A stretch of 64,000 nt of DNA from Halalkaliarchaeum sp. AArc-CO (GCF_024972735.1 NZ_CP087723.1:2666001-2730000); one strand, 5' to 3'. Positions 1-8,689 are shown, counted from the stretch's first letter. Numbers and translations: made by a program. The notes: generated by a model from the sequence alone, not told the origin.

Positions 1-35
1 ACGATCAGCCCGACGGTGGCTGGCTCCCCGGTCAC
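1..35 (-). CDS. Possible 5' end of a gene leaving the left edge
   Basis: On the minus strand a GTG at 35 opens a frame reading VTGEPATVGLI off the window edge. It lies 38 bases beyond the E1 beta stop, in the same direction. In several prokaryotes an ATP-NAD-kinase-like gene (AcoX type, with an N-terminus of the form GLIVNP) accompanies acetoin/2-oxoacid dehydrogenase E1 genes, and the visible residues would fit. Only 11-12 codons are visible, so this is a guess from context. Confidence 0.22.
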   Translation of the reverse strand, partial: MTGEPATVGLI

Positions 36-73
36 GATCGACGGTCGGTCCCGGGAGTCGACGAATGAACCAC

Positions 74-1075
74 TCAGATCACCCGATCGATCGCCTCGCG
101 GACGTCCTCGCCCGTGGGGATCACCTCGTCCTCCAGGGTCGGGCTGAACGGGACGTGCGTGTCGGCGATGCCCACGCGCTGGATCGGCGCATCGAGGCTG
201 AAGAACTCCTCTTCGACGATCCGCGCGACCACCTCGGCGTGGGTGCCGTACGACAGCGGGCTCTCGTCGGCGACGACCAGCCGGCCGGTCTTCCGGACGC
301 TCTCGGCGATCGTCTCGGTGTCCAGCGGGTACAGCGATCGGGGATCGATGACTTCGAGGTCGGCCTCGTCGGCCATCTCCTCTGCAAGATCGAGCGTCTC
401 ACCGACGAGCCGCTGGGTCGCGACGACGGTGACGTCCTCGCCCTCGCGTTCGATGCTGGCCTCGCCCAGCGGAACCGTGAAGTCGGGATCGGTCGGAACC
501 TCCCCTTCCTGCTCGTAGATCACCTTGTTCTCGAACACCATCACCGGATCGTTAGACCGGATCGCCGACTTGAGCAGCCCCTTTGCGGCCGCCGGCGTTC
601 CGGGGGCGACCGCCTTGATCCCCGGGAAGTGCGCGAACCACGTGTGGACGGTGCCGGAGTGCTGGCTGGCGGCGCGCTGGCCGCCACCCTCGGTGGTGCG
701 GATCGTCACCGGCATCTCCGTCTTCCCGCCGAACATGTAGCGCATCTTCGCCATCTGGTTCATGATCTGTTCCATCGAAACCCCGAGGAAGTCGGAGAAC
801 ATCACCTCGACGACCGGCCGGGAACCGGTGGCTGCAGCCCCGACCCCGGCGCCGACGAAGCCGGCCTCGCTGATCGGCGTATCGCGGATCCGCTCTTCGC
901 CGAACTCCTCGATCAGGTCGCCGGTGACCTGGAAGACGCCGCCGAACGTGCCGACGTCTTCGCCCATCACGAACACGTCCTCGTCGCGGCGGAGCTCCTC
1001 GCGCATCGCCTCCCGGAGCGCCTCCCGGACGGTCATCGTCTCGGTCTCACCGGCGGTCTCGAGTCCGGTGCTCAT
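74..1075 (-). CDS. 2-oxoacid (pyruvate/acetoin-type) dehydrogenase E1 component, beta subunit
   Basis: This 333-residue cytoplasmic protein is the beta chain of a thiamine-diphosphate E1 heterotetramer that decarboxylates a 2-oxoacid or acetoin. The transketolase-like pyrimidine-binding domain occupies about residues 14-190, with the family signature GEDVGTFGGVF at 38-48 and DTPISE at 65-70; the transketolase C-terminal domain follows from about 205. The length is normal for the family. Its ATG overlaps the stop of the upstream alpha-subunit gene by four bases (ATGA), a translational coupling signal, so the two are one operon. No E2 or E3 gene is visible to the left before the window ends, so the substrate (pyruvate, acetoin or branched-chain 2-oxoacid) cannot be fixed from the sequence. 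Confidence 0.93.
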   Translation of the reverse strand: MSTGLETAGETETMTVREALREAMREELRRDEDVFVMGEDVGTFGGVFQVTGDLIEEFGEERIRDTPISEAGFVGAGVGAAATGSRPVVEVMFSDFLGVSMEQIMNQMAKMRYMFGGKTEMPVTIRTTEGGGQRAASQHSGTVHTWFAHFPGIKAVAPGTPAAAKGLLKSAIRSNDPVMVFENKVIYEQEGEVPTDPDFTVPLGEASIEREGEDVTVVATQRLVGETLDLAEEMADEADLEVIDPRSLYPLDTETIAESVRKTGRLVVADESPLSYGTHAEVVARIVEEEFFSLDAPIQRVGIADTHVPFSPTLEDEVIPTGEDVREAIDRVI

Positions 1076-2106
1076 CGGGAATCACCCCCGTCGGCGCGGG
1101 GCAGTTCAGCGAATGTTGCGATCTCCGGTGCAGGTTCCGCGAACATGTCCTCGTAAGCCTCGTGTGGTTCGGGCGGGTCGGCTCGCTGTGCGCTGTCGAC
1201 TGCCGCGTCGATCTCGGCGTCGATCTCCTCCCGGATCGATTCGAACTCCGCGTCGGTGAGCTCTCCGCGATCGATCAGCCGTTGTTTGAACTGGTCGATG
1301 GGGTCCCGCTCGCGCCAGGCCTCGATCTCCTCCTCGTCGCGATACGGCTGATGGTCGCCCTCGAAGTGTCCCTCGTAGCGGTAGGTGTCCGCCTCGATGA
1401 ACGTCGGCCCGTCGCCGGCGATCGCCCGCTTTCGAGCCTCCGCGACGGCCTCCGCGACGGCGGTCACGTCCATGCCGTCGATCGTAAAGCCCGGGATGTT
1501 GTACGCCTCGGCGGTCTCGCTGAGGTTCTCGACGTTGTGCTGTTTCTCCATCGGCGTCCCCTCCCCGTACTGGTTGTTCTCGACCAGGAAGATCGCCGGC
1601 AACCCCCAGGTCGCAGCGAGGTTTATCGACTCGTGTACCTGCCCCTGTGCGACCGCCCCGTCGCCGAAGAACGCCAGCGCGACCCGGTCTTCGCCGTTCC
1701 GGTGAGCGGTCAACGCCGCCCCCGTCGCGAGCGGCGGGCCGGCCCCGACGATGCCGTTCGCGCCGAGCATCCCGGCCTCCACGTCGGCGATATGCATCGA
1801 TCCGCCTTTGCCGTTGCAGTAGCCGTCGGCCTTGCCGTACAGTTCGGCCATCATCCGCTCGGTGTCGAGCCCCTTCGCGATGCAGTGGCCGTGGCCCCGG
1901 TGGGTGCTCGTGATGTAGTCGTCCGATTCGAGCGCGGCGGTGGCCCCCACGCCGACCGCCTCCTCGCCTTTGTACAGGTGGACGAATCCGGGGAGTTCGC
2001 CGTCCGCGAACAGCTCCCCCGCGGTGGACTCGAACGCGCGGATCCGGTACATCCGTCGGAGCGCCTCGATGCGCCCCTCCTCGGTATCCATGTCTATCGG
2101 TGGCAT
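1072..2106 (-). CDS. 2-oxoacid (pyruvate/acetoin-type) dehydrogenase E1 component, alpha subunit
   Basis: This 344-residue protein is the thiamine-diphosphate-binding alpha chain of the E1 enzyme. The ThDP/Mg motif is plain: GDG at 148-150 and NN at 177-178 (the GDG-X26-NN rule). The active-site loop STHRGHGH lies at 67-74 and the phosphate-binding segment NGKGGSMH at about 98-105. I start it at the ATG at 2106; an ATG 12 bases upstream (2118) and one 15 bases downstream (2091) are alternatives. It is followed with a four-base overlap by the beta subunit. The 193-bp gap to the upstream epimerase gene should hold its promoter. Confidence 0.92.
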   Translation of the reverse strand: MPPIDMDTEEGRIEALRRMYRIRAFESTAGELFADGELPGFVHLYKGEEAVGVGATAALESDDYITSTHRGHGHCIAKGLDTERMMAELYGKADGYCNGKGGSMHIADVEAGMLGANGIVGAGPPLATGAALTAHRNGEDRVALAFFGDGAVAQGQVHESINLAATWGLPAIFLVENNQYGEGTPMEKQHNVENLSETAEAYNIPGFTIDGMDVTAVAEAVAEARKRAIAGDGPTFIEADTYRYEGHFEGDHQPYRDEEEIEAWRERDPIDQFKQRLIDRGELTDAEFESIREEIDAEIDAAVDSAQRADPPEPHEAYEDMFAEPAPEIATFAELPRADGGDSR

Positions 2107-2299
2107 ACACCAATACATTGGCCGCCATGAGGTAAGACAATTATGTAAATATTCGATACTGTCACGTTTCGATAGTATTTGACGAAACCGAGCTCGAAAG
2201 GACCCGATAGCGGCGTTTGATATACAACATCCTCAGAAATGAGGGATTTAATATATAATATCCGTGGTGATACGATCCGGAACGCCGTCCGCTCGATCG
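2107..2299 (-). promoter_or_regulatory. Promoter region of the E1 alpha-beta operon
   Basis: This gap between the epimerase stop and the E1 alpha start is much richer in A and T than either gene. Read on the minus strand it carries an ATTATATATTAAAT stretch near 2257-2270 and another AT-rich stretch (ATATTTACATAATT) near 2140-2153, either of which could be a TATA box. A small dyad CCTCA-GAAA-TGAGG (2231-2244, plus strand) could form a GNRA-capped hairpin and might be the terminator of the epimerase gene. Roles are inferred from position only. Confidence 0.4.
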
Positions 2300-3286
2300 T
2301 CAGGAGTTCCGGACCAGCGGGTCGTACCAGTCCTCGTTTCGGCGGTACCAGTCGATGAACTGCCGGACGCCCTCGCGGATGTCGACGGTGGGTTCGTACT
2401 CCAGCAGCTCGGTGGCCTTCGAGACGTCGGCGTGGGTGTGTTCGGCGTCGCCTTCCCGGGGGTCGTCGTAGACGATCTCGAGTTCGGGGTCGATCTCGTC
2501 GCGGACGACCGCCGCGAGCGTGGTGATGTCGATGTTGTCCGTGGAGCCGACGTTGAGGATCTCCCCGTCGGCGCGGTCGTCGGAAAGCAGCTGTTCGTTG
2601 ACCCGGCGGACGTCGGTGACGTAGGTAAAATCGCGGGTCTGGGTGCCGTCGCCGTAGATGACGGGCGGTTCGCCGTGGAGACACCGGGAGACGAAGTTCG
2701 TCATCGCCATGTTGGGGCGCATCCGGGGGCCGTAGACGGTGAAGTAGCGCAGAGAGACCGTCGGAAGTCCGTAGCGCTCGTAGTACACGCGGGCGTACTG
2801 CTCGGTGGCGAGCTTGGAGACGCCGTACGGGGAGACGGGGGTCGTGGGGTGCTCTTCGTCGTACGGGAGGTACTCCGGCTTGCCGTAGACGGACGAAGAG
2901 GAGGCGACCACGACCCGATCGAGGTCGTGTTTCCGGGCGGCCTCGAGGAGCTCGATCGTACCGTCGACGTTGTAGCGGTTGACCTTCTTGGGTTCTTCGA
3001 CGCTCTTGCGGACCCCTGCCTGGGCCGCCTGGTGGTACATGATCTCGGCGTCGGCAACGAGTTCGTCGACGGTTTCGGCGTCGGTGATCGACCCCTCGAC
3101 GAGCTCGTAGGAGCCGTCGCCGTCCTCGGCGGCGCGTCTGGCTGCATCGACGTTGTGTCGCTTGATTCCGAGGTCGTAGTACGGTTCGAAGTTGTCGACG
3201 ACGGTGACGTCGTGACCCTGGTGGACGAGCTGTTCGGCGACGTGACCGCCGATGAAGCCGGCTCCCCCAGTGACGAGGACTCGCAT
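2300..3286 (-). CDS. NAD-dependent epimerase/dehydratase (UDP-glucose 4-epimerase-like)
   Basis: This 328-residue extended short-chain dehydrogenase interconverts or dehydrates nucleotide sugars, probably to feed S-layer glycosylation or surface polysaccharide. The N-terminal Rossmann nucleotide-binding loop TGGAGFIGG is at residues 6-14, an SSSVYG segment at 130-135, and the catalytic YxxxK pair is Y154/K158 (PYGVSK). Length is normal. The start ATG at 3286 places the glycine-rich loop where the family expects it. It is divergent from the histidine kinase gene (92 bp between starts). Substrate cannot be told from sequence; GalE-like and UDP-glucuronate-epimerase-like subfamilies share these motifs. 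Confidence 0.9.
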   Translation of the reverse strand: MRVLVTGGAGFIGGHVAEQLVHQGHDVTVVDNFEPYYDLGIKRHNVDAARRAAEDGDGSYELVEGSITDAETVDELVADAEIMYHQAAQAGVRKSVEEPKKVNRYNVDGTIELLEAARKHDLDRVVVASSSSVYGKPEYLPYDEEHPTTPVSPYGVSKLATEQYARVYYERYGLPTVSLRYFTVYGPRMRPNMAMTNFVSRCLHGEPPVIYGDGTQTRDFTYVTDVRRVNEQLLSDDRADGEILNVGSTDNIDITTLAAVVRDEIDPELEIVYDDPREGDAEHTHADVSKATELLEYEPTVDIREGVRQFIDWYRRNEDWYDPLVRNS

Positions 3287-3378
3287 GGCTGTGTAATGTG
3301 TAGGTGGCGTACAAAAAGCGGGCGCTTCGCCTCTCGACGTATCAGTACATCTACGGTGGACGATATTCTACGGGGAAT

Positions 3379-5055
3379 ATGACCGACCGACGGGACGAAG
3401 GCGACGGGACGTTCGATCGAAACGCCGCGTATTCGCAGCTCTACGAGGTGATGCAGTCGGAGGCGTCGCTGAACACCCGTCTCGAGGCGGCACTCGAGGT
3501 CGGCGCGTCCGCCTTCGACGTGGAGATGAGCTACATCGCGGAGATCGACCGCGAGGCGGGCGACTGGGAGATCGTCCTCACGAACTCCCCGAGCGAACGA
3601 CCGGACCCGATCGGGCTTCAGGAGGACCTCGAGAACACCTTCTGCAGCCGGACGATCGAAGAAGAGACGACGATCGCGTTCGCGGACGTCGCCGACGTCG
3701 GGCTGGAGGATCACCCGGCGGCCGTAGAGTACGGCATCAGCTGTTACCACGGGGCCCCGATCCTGGTCGACGGCAAGACGTACGGCACGGTCTGTTTCTC
3801 GTCGCAGGATCCCCGGGCGAAGCCGTTCACGGAAGCGGAAAAGTCGTTTACGCACCTGCTGGCCCAGATGATCGGTCACGAGATCGAACAGGCCGACTAC
3901 GACCGCGAACTCGCCGAACGGGAGCGCGAACTCAACGAACGGGAGGAGATCTACCGTGCGCTCATCGACGCAAGCTTCGACTTCGTCTTCCGGCTCGACC
4001 TCGACGGGCGGTTCGTCCACGAGGTCGGCGGTCGGGCAGTCCACGACACGCAGTCGATAGACGCGTTTCTTGGGTACGGCGACGAGGGGCTCGACGGAAC
4101 GCCGATCACGGTCGCCCATCCCAATCAGGAGACGACCGACTGGGCGTGGTCGCTGTTCGACCGGGTGCTGAACGGCGAGACGGTCGAGGCGCGGTACTTC
4201 CCGCTGGAGACGAACTCGGGAGAGATCGTGTATGTGGACCTCCGGGGTGCGCCGATCTACGACGGCGACGTCCCCCCGGAGGAGCGGTCGCCCGAGGACA
4301 TCGTCGGGGTCCAGGGGACCGCCCGGGACGCGACCGAGCGGAAGCGACGCGACGGGTTGATAAGCGTCATCAACCGCATCCTGCGGCACAACCTCCGGAA
4401 CGACGTGGGCGTGATCGACGGCTACGCCGAACTCCTCGAGTCGAACGTGAACGACGGCGAGAACGCGGCCCTGGCCGGACGGATCCGGACCGCCGCAGAC
4501 CGGCTGCTCGATCTGAGCGAGACCGCACAGAAGCTCGAGGAGAACGTCGACGCGCCCCCGGAACTGCGACCGGTAGACGTCGTGCCGGTACTCGACCGGG
4601 TGGTCGAGCAGATCGACGCGACGTATCCCGACGCGGAGATCACGGTCTCGGGACCCGAATCGGCCGTCACCGAAAGCGCCCCGCGGATGGAGACGGCGCT
4701 GTGGGAACTCGTGGACAACGCCGCAAAGCACACCGGCGAGTCTCCCGCGATCGACGTCGACGTGGCCATCGAGGGGACCGGGGAGGCCGACTCGTCGGCG
4801 ACGGTGGTGATCACCGTCGCGGACGACGGTCCCGGGTTGCCGGAGATGGAGCGGTCGGTGCTGGAGGCCGGCGAGGAGGAGCCCCTCGTGCACGGCCAGG
4901 GGCTCGGGCTCTGGCTGGTGTACTGGATCGTCACGAGCCTCGAGGGCGACGTGTCGGTGGCCGACTCCCGACGGGGAACAACCATCCAGGTGCGGTTGCC
5001 GGCGGCGGAGGGGTCGGCGGAGTCGTCCGGGCCGACGTCCGGCGAGTCGTCCTGA
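3379..5055 (+). CDS. Soluble sensor histidine kinase with GAF and PAS domains
   Basis: This 558-residue protein (ATG at 3379; an in-frame ATG at 3304 would add 25 residues that overlap the divergent promoter) is a cytoplasmic two-component sensor. A GAF domain spans about 20-170 (with the GAPILVDGKTYGTVCF core), a charged helix at 170-190 links it to a PAS domain at about 190-320, and a histidine-kinase core follows: H-box RHNLRND with phospho-acceptor H337, N-box ELVDNAAKH (443-451), ADDGPGLP (481-488) and GQGLGLW (506-512). There is no membrane segment. No response regulator lies beside it, as is usual in haloarchaea, so its output is unknown. Confidence 0.9.
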   Translation: MTDRRDEGDGTFDRNAAYSQLYEVMQSEASLNTRLEAALEVGASAFDVEMSYIAEIDREAGDWEIVLTNSPSERPDPIGLQEDLENTFCSRTIEEETTIAFADVADVGLEDHPAAVEYGISCYHGAPILVDGKTYGTVCFSSQDPRAKPFTEAEKSFTHLLAQMIGHEIEQADYDRELAERERELNEREEIYRALIDASFDFVFRLDLDGRFVHEVGGRAVHDTQSIDAFLGYGDEGLDGTPITVAHPNQETTDWAWSLFDRVLNGETVEARYFPLETNSGEIVYVDLRGAPIYDGDVPPEERSPEDIVGVQGTARDATERKRRDGLISVINRILRHNLRNDVGVIDGYAELLESNVNDGENAALAGRIRTAADRLLDLSETAQKLEENVDAPPELRPVDVVPVLDRVVEQIDATYPDAEITVSGPESAVTESAPRMETALWELVDNAAKHTGESPAIDVDVAIEGTGEADSSATVVITVADDGPGLPEMERSVLEAGEEEPLVHGQGLGLWLVYWIVTSLEGDVSVADSRRGTTIQVRLPAAEGSAESSGPTSGESS

Positions 5056-5177
5056 ACCGACGCCTGGAGGTCCGGACGCGTCGGATCGAACCCTCCCGGA
5101 CAGTACGCCGAGGAAGTGATACCTGTCCAATACGACGGTAACAACCACTAAGCCCGTGGAACGCCAGTGTACAGCAT

Positions 5178-5648
5178 ATGATCGACCGGCCACCGAGCGT
5201 TGGCAACGTGATGAGCGAGTCGGACGCGCGGGCGTTGCTCGAAGAATCCTTCACCGGCGTGTTGAGTCTGGGTGCCGGGAGTCGAGGCTACGGCGTGCCG
5301 ATGTCGTATCACTACGACCTGGACCAGGATCGGATCGTCGTGGGATTCGTCAACGGCTCCGGGAGCAAGAAGGAGGCGTTCGTGGAGGCGGGGGCCGAGG
5401 TGACGCTGACGGTGTACACCATGGACGACGTCGACGTCTGGGAGAGCGTCGTCGCGACCGGGACCCTCTCTCCCGTCAACGGGAACTCGATCCCCGAGGA
5501 GTTCGTGCCGGTGTTTTTTACGCGGGATCCGGAGTCGGTAGACCAGCGGGAGTGGAACGATCTCGACGAATGGGAACGCCAGTGGTACGAGATCCGGGTG
5601 CAGGACGTGTCCGGACGCCACAGCGGACAGACGCCCGTTAGAGAGTAG
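5178..5648 (+). CDS. Pyridoxamine 5'-phosphate oxidase family protein (FMN-binding split barrel)
   Basis: This 156-residue protein matches the small haloarchaeal PNPOx-like proteins: an N-terminal helix (MSESDARALLEES), then beta strands LSLG...YGVPMSYHYD and RIVVGFVNGSGSKKEAF, the typical flavin-binding split-barrel layout, followed by VTLTVYTMDDVDVWESVVATG. A role as an FMN- or F420-linked reductase or as a general stress protein is family knowledge; the substrate is not known. An internal ATG at codon 12 is an alternative start. It stands alone, 122 bp after the kinase gene, and is followed by a pilin gene 155 bp downstream. Confidence 0.85.
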   Translation: MIDRPPSVGNVMSESDARALLEESFTGVLSLGAGSRGYGVPMSYHYDLDQDRIVVGFVNGSGSKKEAFVEAGAEVTLTVYTMDDVDVWESVVATGTLSPVNGNSIPEEFVPVFFTRDPESVDQREWNDLDEWERQWYEIRVQDVSGRHSGQTPVRE

Positions 5649-5803
5649 CGGTACCAGGGAGCATTCTCACAGCTGATATTCGAGACGACGGGGATATATG
5701 ATCGCCGACGCAACTTGGTTGTAGCCACCGCGAGAGGGGTAACGCGTCGACGATCGCGTCGGCTGGGGGCGCTTCCCCTTTCGGTGGGATGGACACACGA
5801 CAG
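5649..5803 (+). promoter_or_regulatory. Region upstream of the first pilin gene
   Basis: This gap between the PNPOx-like gene and the pilin holds a short AT-rich segment near 5690-5705 (GGGATATATGAT) that could act as a TATA box for the pilin. No inverted repeat of note is seen. Confidence 0.3.
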
Positions 5804-6277
5804 ATGCAACTGAAATCATTTGTAACGGAAAAGCGAGCAGTATCGCCGGTCATCGGGGTCATTCTCATGGTCGCGATCACCGTCATTCTGGCGGCCGTGA
5901 TCGGGACGTTCGTGCTCGGCCTGGGCGATCAGGTCGGGGACACGGCGCCGAACGCGAACTTCGACGTCGACGTCGACGACGAGGAACAAAATGTCACGTT
6001 CACGCACTCGGGCGGGGACCAGATCGACCCGAGTACGCTGAAGTTTACCACGTCGGGGGATGTCGGGCTTAATGATAGTACCGACCTAAGCGCTAATTCC
6101 CATCACGATGAGAACGGTGACCTCAACTTAGGAAATATCACCTTCGACCAGATGTCGGCGGGCGACAGCCTCACGGCTGAGCTGGACGACAACGACGGAA
6201 CCGTCAACCTCGTCTGGGACTCCGGCGATCGGTCGTCGATCCTTCGATCGGTCGACGTGGCCTTCGGATCTAATTAA
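5804..6277 (+). CDS. Archaeal type IV pilin, N-terminal-domain (DUF1628-type) protein
   Basis: This 157-residue protein begins MQLKSF, then has a charged stretch and the class III (prepilin) hydrophobic segment [16 protein letters not shown] continuing to about residue 40, followed by the signature [12 protein letters not shown]. Such proteins are processed by the prepilin peptidase and assembled by the PilB/PilC machinery into adhesion pili; the acidic beta-rich C-terminal part faces the outside. An in-frame ATG 15 bases upstream exists but the two paralogues in this window also begin at MQLK/MKLK, which supports this start. The N-terminal third is nearly identical to the pilins at 46088-46591 and 47353-47817. 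Confidence 0.88.
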   Translation: MQLKSFVTEKRAVSPVIGVILMVAITVILAAVIGTFVLGLGDQVGDTAPNANFDVDVDDEEQNVTFTHSGGDQIDPSTLKFTTSGDVGLNDSTDLSANSHHDENGDLNLGNITFDQMSAGDSLTAELDDNDGTVNLVWDSGDRSSILRSVDVAFGSN

Positions 6278-6333
6278 CTGGGGATCTCTTTTCGAGGACT
6301 TTTCACGACGTTACGGACGGAGCCGAGCGTGTG

Positions 6334-6415
6334 ATAATGATTATTGTAGCGATTTACCGGTCGATCGGCCACCCGGTGGGCCGATCGTCCGGTTACGGCC
6401 TACAATAATCATTAT
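6334..6415. repeat. H2 palindromic repeat, copy 1 (82 bp)
   Basis: This is an almost perfect 82-bp palindrome. The outer arms, 16 bp each (6334-6349 and 6400-6415, ATAATGATTATTGTAG and its exact complement), enclose inner arms TACCGGTCGATCGGCC and GGCCGATCGTCCGGTTA around the loop ACCCGGTG. It lies between the pilin and the propeller lipoprotein. The same core with different outer arms occurs at 20076-20157, 56519-56600 and 59260-59353. It may act as a bidirectional terminator or be a small mobile element. Confidence 0.85.
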
Positions 6416-6535
6416 GAGAGATGGAAGGAAGTTTTGGCTAGCGAACGCGCTCCGGACGGGCCAACACACCCCATCCCTCAAATGGCCACTGAACCTTACG
6501 CCAGCGGTTTATAAACGCGCCCGGTAGGGGATGGT

Positions 6536-7741
6536 GTGAATAGACGGACGTTCCTCGCGACAGTGGGGGTCGGCGGGGCAGCCCTGACGAGTGGCTGCCA
6601 GGGACTCGCCGGCGACGACAGGCTCGAGTGGCGGTTCGAAACCGGCGGCAGCGTGACCTCGGTTCCCGCCGTCGACGACGGGATGGTTTACACCGGGAGC
6701 CGCGACAGGTCGGTGTACGCGATCGAGAGGGACTCGGGCGAGGAAGTGTGGCAGTTCGAAACCGACGACGGTGTCGCCGGCTCGCCGACGCTCGCGGGCG
6801 ACTACCTGTACGTCGGCAGCTGGGACGGCCATCTCTACGCGCTGGATCGCGAGGCGGGAACCGAACAGTGGGCCGTCGACGTCGGCGGATACGTCGGCGC
6901 GACGCCGACGATCGGCGAGAGGGGCGACGAGGGCGGCGAGGGCGGCGACGGCGACGAGGGCGGCGACGGCGACGAGGGCGGCGACGGCGACGAGGGCGGC
7001 GACGGCGGTGAGGGGGGCGACCGAGACGTCGTCTACCTCGGTAGCGGCGGTCGGGCGGTGTACGCGATAGACCGGTTCGAGGGCGAAACGCTGTGGACGT
7101 TCGAGGAGCCGACCGACGTGGTGCTCTCGACGGCCGTCGTCGATCCGGATCGGAACCGCCTGTACGTCGGTGCCAACGACGGTACCCTGTACGCCATCGG
7201 GACCGGCGGCGCCGGCGGGACCGACGGCACCGGCGGGACCGACGGTGCCGGCGCCGGGGAGCTCGCGTGGAAGTACCGGACCGGCGACGCCGTCAACTGC
7301 ACCGTCGCGCTGGAGGAAGAGCTGGTGTATTTCGGGAGCTACGACGGGGCCGTGTACGCGCTGGATCGGGAGACGGGCGACCGCGAGTGGGCGTTCGAGA
7401 CCGGCGACCGCGTGCAGTCGTCACCCACTGTCGCCGACGGGACCGTCCACGTCGGCAGCGCCGACGGGTCGGTGTACGCGATCGATCGGTTGACCGGCGA
7501 GAAGGAGTGGACGTACGACACCGGCGGCACGATATACAACTCGGCACCGGTGCTTTCGGGGGACACGCTTTACGTGGGCGGCGCCAGTGGATCCGGGCGC
7601 GTACACGCGCTCGACAGGGATTCCGGCGAGGAAAAGTGGCAGTTCGACACCGACGGTACCGTCCACGACTCGCCGACGATCGCGGCGGGGACGCTGTACG
7701 TCGGGAGCAACGACGGCCACCTGTACGCGGTGTCGATCTGA
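6536..7741 (+). CDS. PQQ-binding-like beta-propeller lipoprotein (BamB-like repeats)
   Basis: This 401-residue protein starts at a GTG. Its N-terminus MNRRTFLATVGVGGAALTSGC has a twin-arginine-like RR, a hydrophobic stretch and a lipobox ending at C21, so it should be exported through Tat and anchored by a lipid outside the membrane. From about residue 30 it consists of propeller blades of the form W-x-F-x-T-G...VYxGSxDGxxYAxD, at least seven of them. Two low-complexity linkers interrupt the blades: a Gly/Asp/Glu run at about 130-163 (GGDGDE repeated) and a Gly/Thr/Asp run at about 222-244. The family includes quinoprotein-like and scaffold proteins; no catalytic residues can be assigned. Confidence 0.87.
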   Translation: MNRRTFLATVGVGGAALTSGCQGLAGDDRLEWRFETGGSVTSVPAVDDGMVYTGSRDRSVYAIERDSGEEVWQFETDDGVAGSPTLAGDYLYVGSWDGHLYALDREAGTEQWAVDVGGYVGATPTIGERGDEGGEGGDGDEGGDGDEGGDGDEGGDGGEGGDRDVVYLGSGGRAVYAIDRFEGETLWTFEEPTDVVLSTAVVDPDRNRLYVGANDGTLYAIGTGGAGGTDGTGGTDGAGAGELAWKYRTGDAVNCTVALEEELVYFGSYDGAVYALDRETGDREWAFETGDRVQSSPTVADGTVHVGSADGSVYAIDRLTGEKEWTYDTGGTIYNSAPVLSGDTLYVGGASGSGRVHALDRDSGEEKWQFDTDGTVHDSPTIAAGTLYVGSNDGHLYAVSI

Positions 7742-7803
7742 GTCGCAGCCGCGACCAGGTCGGGTCGGTTCCGTCGCCGAAGAGTGCAACCACGTCCTCG
7801 ATC

Positions 7804-8073
7804 TCACCCCGTCCAGCGGATCTCGTACTCCAGTTCGTAGCGCTCCTCCCCGGTTTCCGAGTCGGTGAGGCGTTCGAGCTCGACCTCGAACAGTGGGGTG
7901 TCGGGGATCTCGACGGTCGTCGCGTCCCCGTCGCCGTCCAGTCGGACCGTCCCCGCCCCGATCTCCTCGGCGGCGACGAGCGCCTCGGCGATTTCGGCTC
8001 TGGATCTCGGTTCCTCGGTCTTGAAGAGTACTTCTTCGGGGATCGGTTGATGGTCCGTCCCGAGTGGACACAT
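7804..8073 (-). CDS. amphi-Trp domain-containing protein
   Basis: This 89-residue protein fits the small archaeal amphi-Trp family: PEEVLFKTEEPRSRAEIAEAL at the N-terminus (helix after a strand), then VRLDGDGDATTVEIPDTPLFEVELE and the diagnostic ending YELEYEIRWTG with the conserved Trp near the C-terminus. The role of the family is unknown. It is convergent with the propeller lipoprotein (62 bp between stops). The first few residues (MCPLGTDHQ) are less typical and an internal start is possible. Confidence 0.85.
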   Translation of the reverse strand: MCPLGTDHQPIPEEVLFKTEEPRSRAEIAEALVAAEEIGAGTVRLDGDGDATTVEIPDTPLFEVELERLTDSETGEERYELEYEIRWTG

Positions 8074-8348
8074 ATGTATTATACAGTTGTCATTCTATGA
8101 GGACAGCGATCCGTTCGGGGAGACGTGCGAAGTCGGAACGGTCGGCGGCAGGCGGGGAAGGCGTCATCGCATACACACACCCACCGTCCGACGAGAGAGT
8201 TCTCGCACGGTCTCCTCGAGTTCCGTACATCCGTTCGTTCATCTAGTGCGCCTGTTGGCGGCTGGCGTCCGCCTCTCGTCGACGAATAGCTACAATCGAC
8301 GTTTCACCGTTCGTCGAGACTATACCGGCCCCGACCGACCCCTACAGT
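8074..8348. other. Intergenic 275 bp, divergent promoter region
   Basis: The gap between the divergent amphi-Trp and PRC-barrel genes. A TATGTATTATACAG segment at about 8072-8085 is a likely TATA region for the amphi-Trp gene. Nothing else recognisable was seen; possible frames here are short and unsupported. Confidence 0.4.
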
Positions 8349-8594
8349 ATGTCCCCGATCTTCGCCTCCGAACTCGCAGGCGACCCCGTGATGACGACCG
8401 AGGGGGTCGAAATCGGAACCCTCGAAAACGTGACGGTGGACCCCGAAACCGGTACGCTCGATGCGTTCATCGTCGTCCCGAACTCCGGACGGATCGACGC
8501 GTTCGACCGCAACGAGGAGGGTCAACTCCTCGTTCCTGCCACGAGCGTCAAAGCACGGAGTGATTACCTGCTCGTCGAGCCCGACGGTGGGTGA
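8349..8594 (+). CDS. PRC-barrel domain protein
   Basis: This 81-residue protein has the one-domain PRC-barrel pattern: MSPIFASELAGDPVMTTEGVEIGTLENVTVDPETG followed by LDAFIVVPN and a final LLVPATSVKARSDYLLVE. Single-domain PRC-barrel proteins in archaea are thought to act in RNA metabolism or in division (CdpA/CdpB-type complexes in haloarchaea); which applies here cannot be told. Length is normal. It is followed 95 bp later by a membrane protein on the same strand, with a small hairpin between. Confidence 0.85.
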   Translation: MSPIFASELAGDPVMTTEGVEIGTLENVTVDPETGTLDAFIVVPNSGRIDAFDRNEEGQLLVPATSVKARSDYLLVEPDGG

Positions 8595-8602
8595 CATCCG
8601 TA

Positions 8603-8618
8603 TCCGCCTGAAGGCGGA
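8603..8618. repeat. Small GC hairpin after the PRC-barrel gene
   Basis: TCCGCC-TGAA-GGCGGA forms a six-base stem nine bases after the PRC-barrel stop. It could be a transcription terminator, or the orphan right-end hairpin of an IS200/IS605-type tnpB element, since such hairpins look alike (compare 19265-19283). No tnpB lies beside it and no T-run follows. Confidence 0.4.
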
Positions 8619-8689
8619 GAAATCCCGATTGCGACACTCGGTTAGCAGCTCGGGAGTAGCTTTACGACGATAGCGAACGAGGGAACTGC

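Noticed and set aside
4146-5141. A 331-codon plus-strand frame inside the kinase gene
   Set aside because: Arginine/glycine-rich translation typical of an off-frame reading; overlapped entirely by the kinase.
2701-5193. An 830-codon open frame on the minus strand across the histidine kinase gene
   Set aside because: It is the complement of the kinase and epimerase genes. Open antisense frames are common in GC-rich haloarchaeal DNA; the plus-strand protein has all kinase motifs, the minus frame has none.
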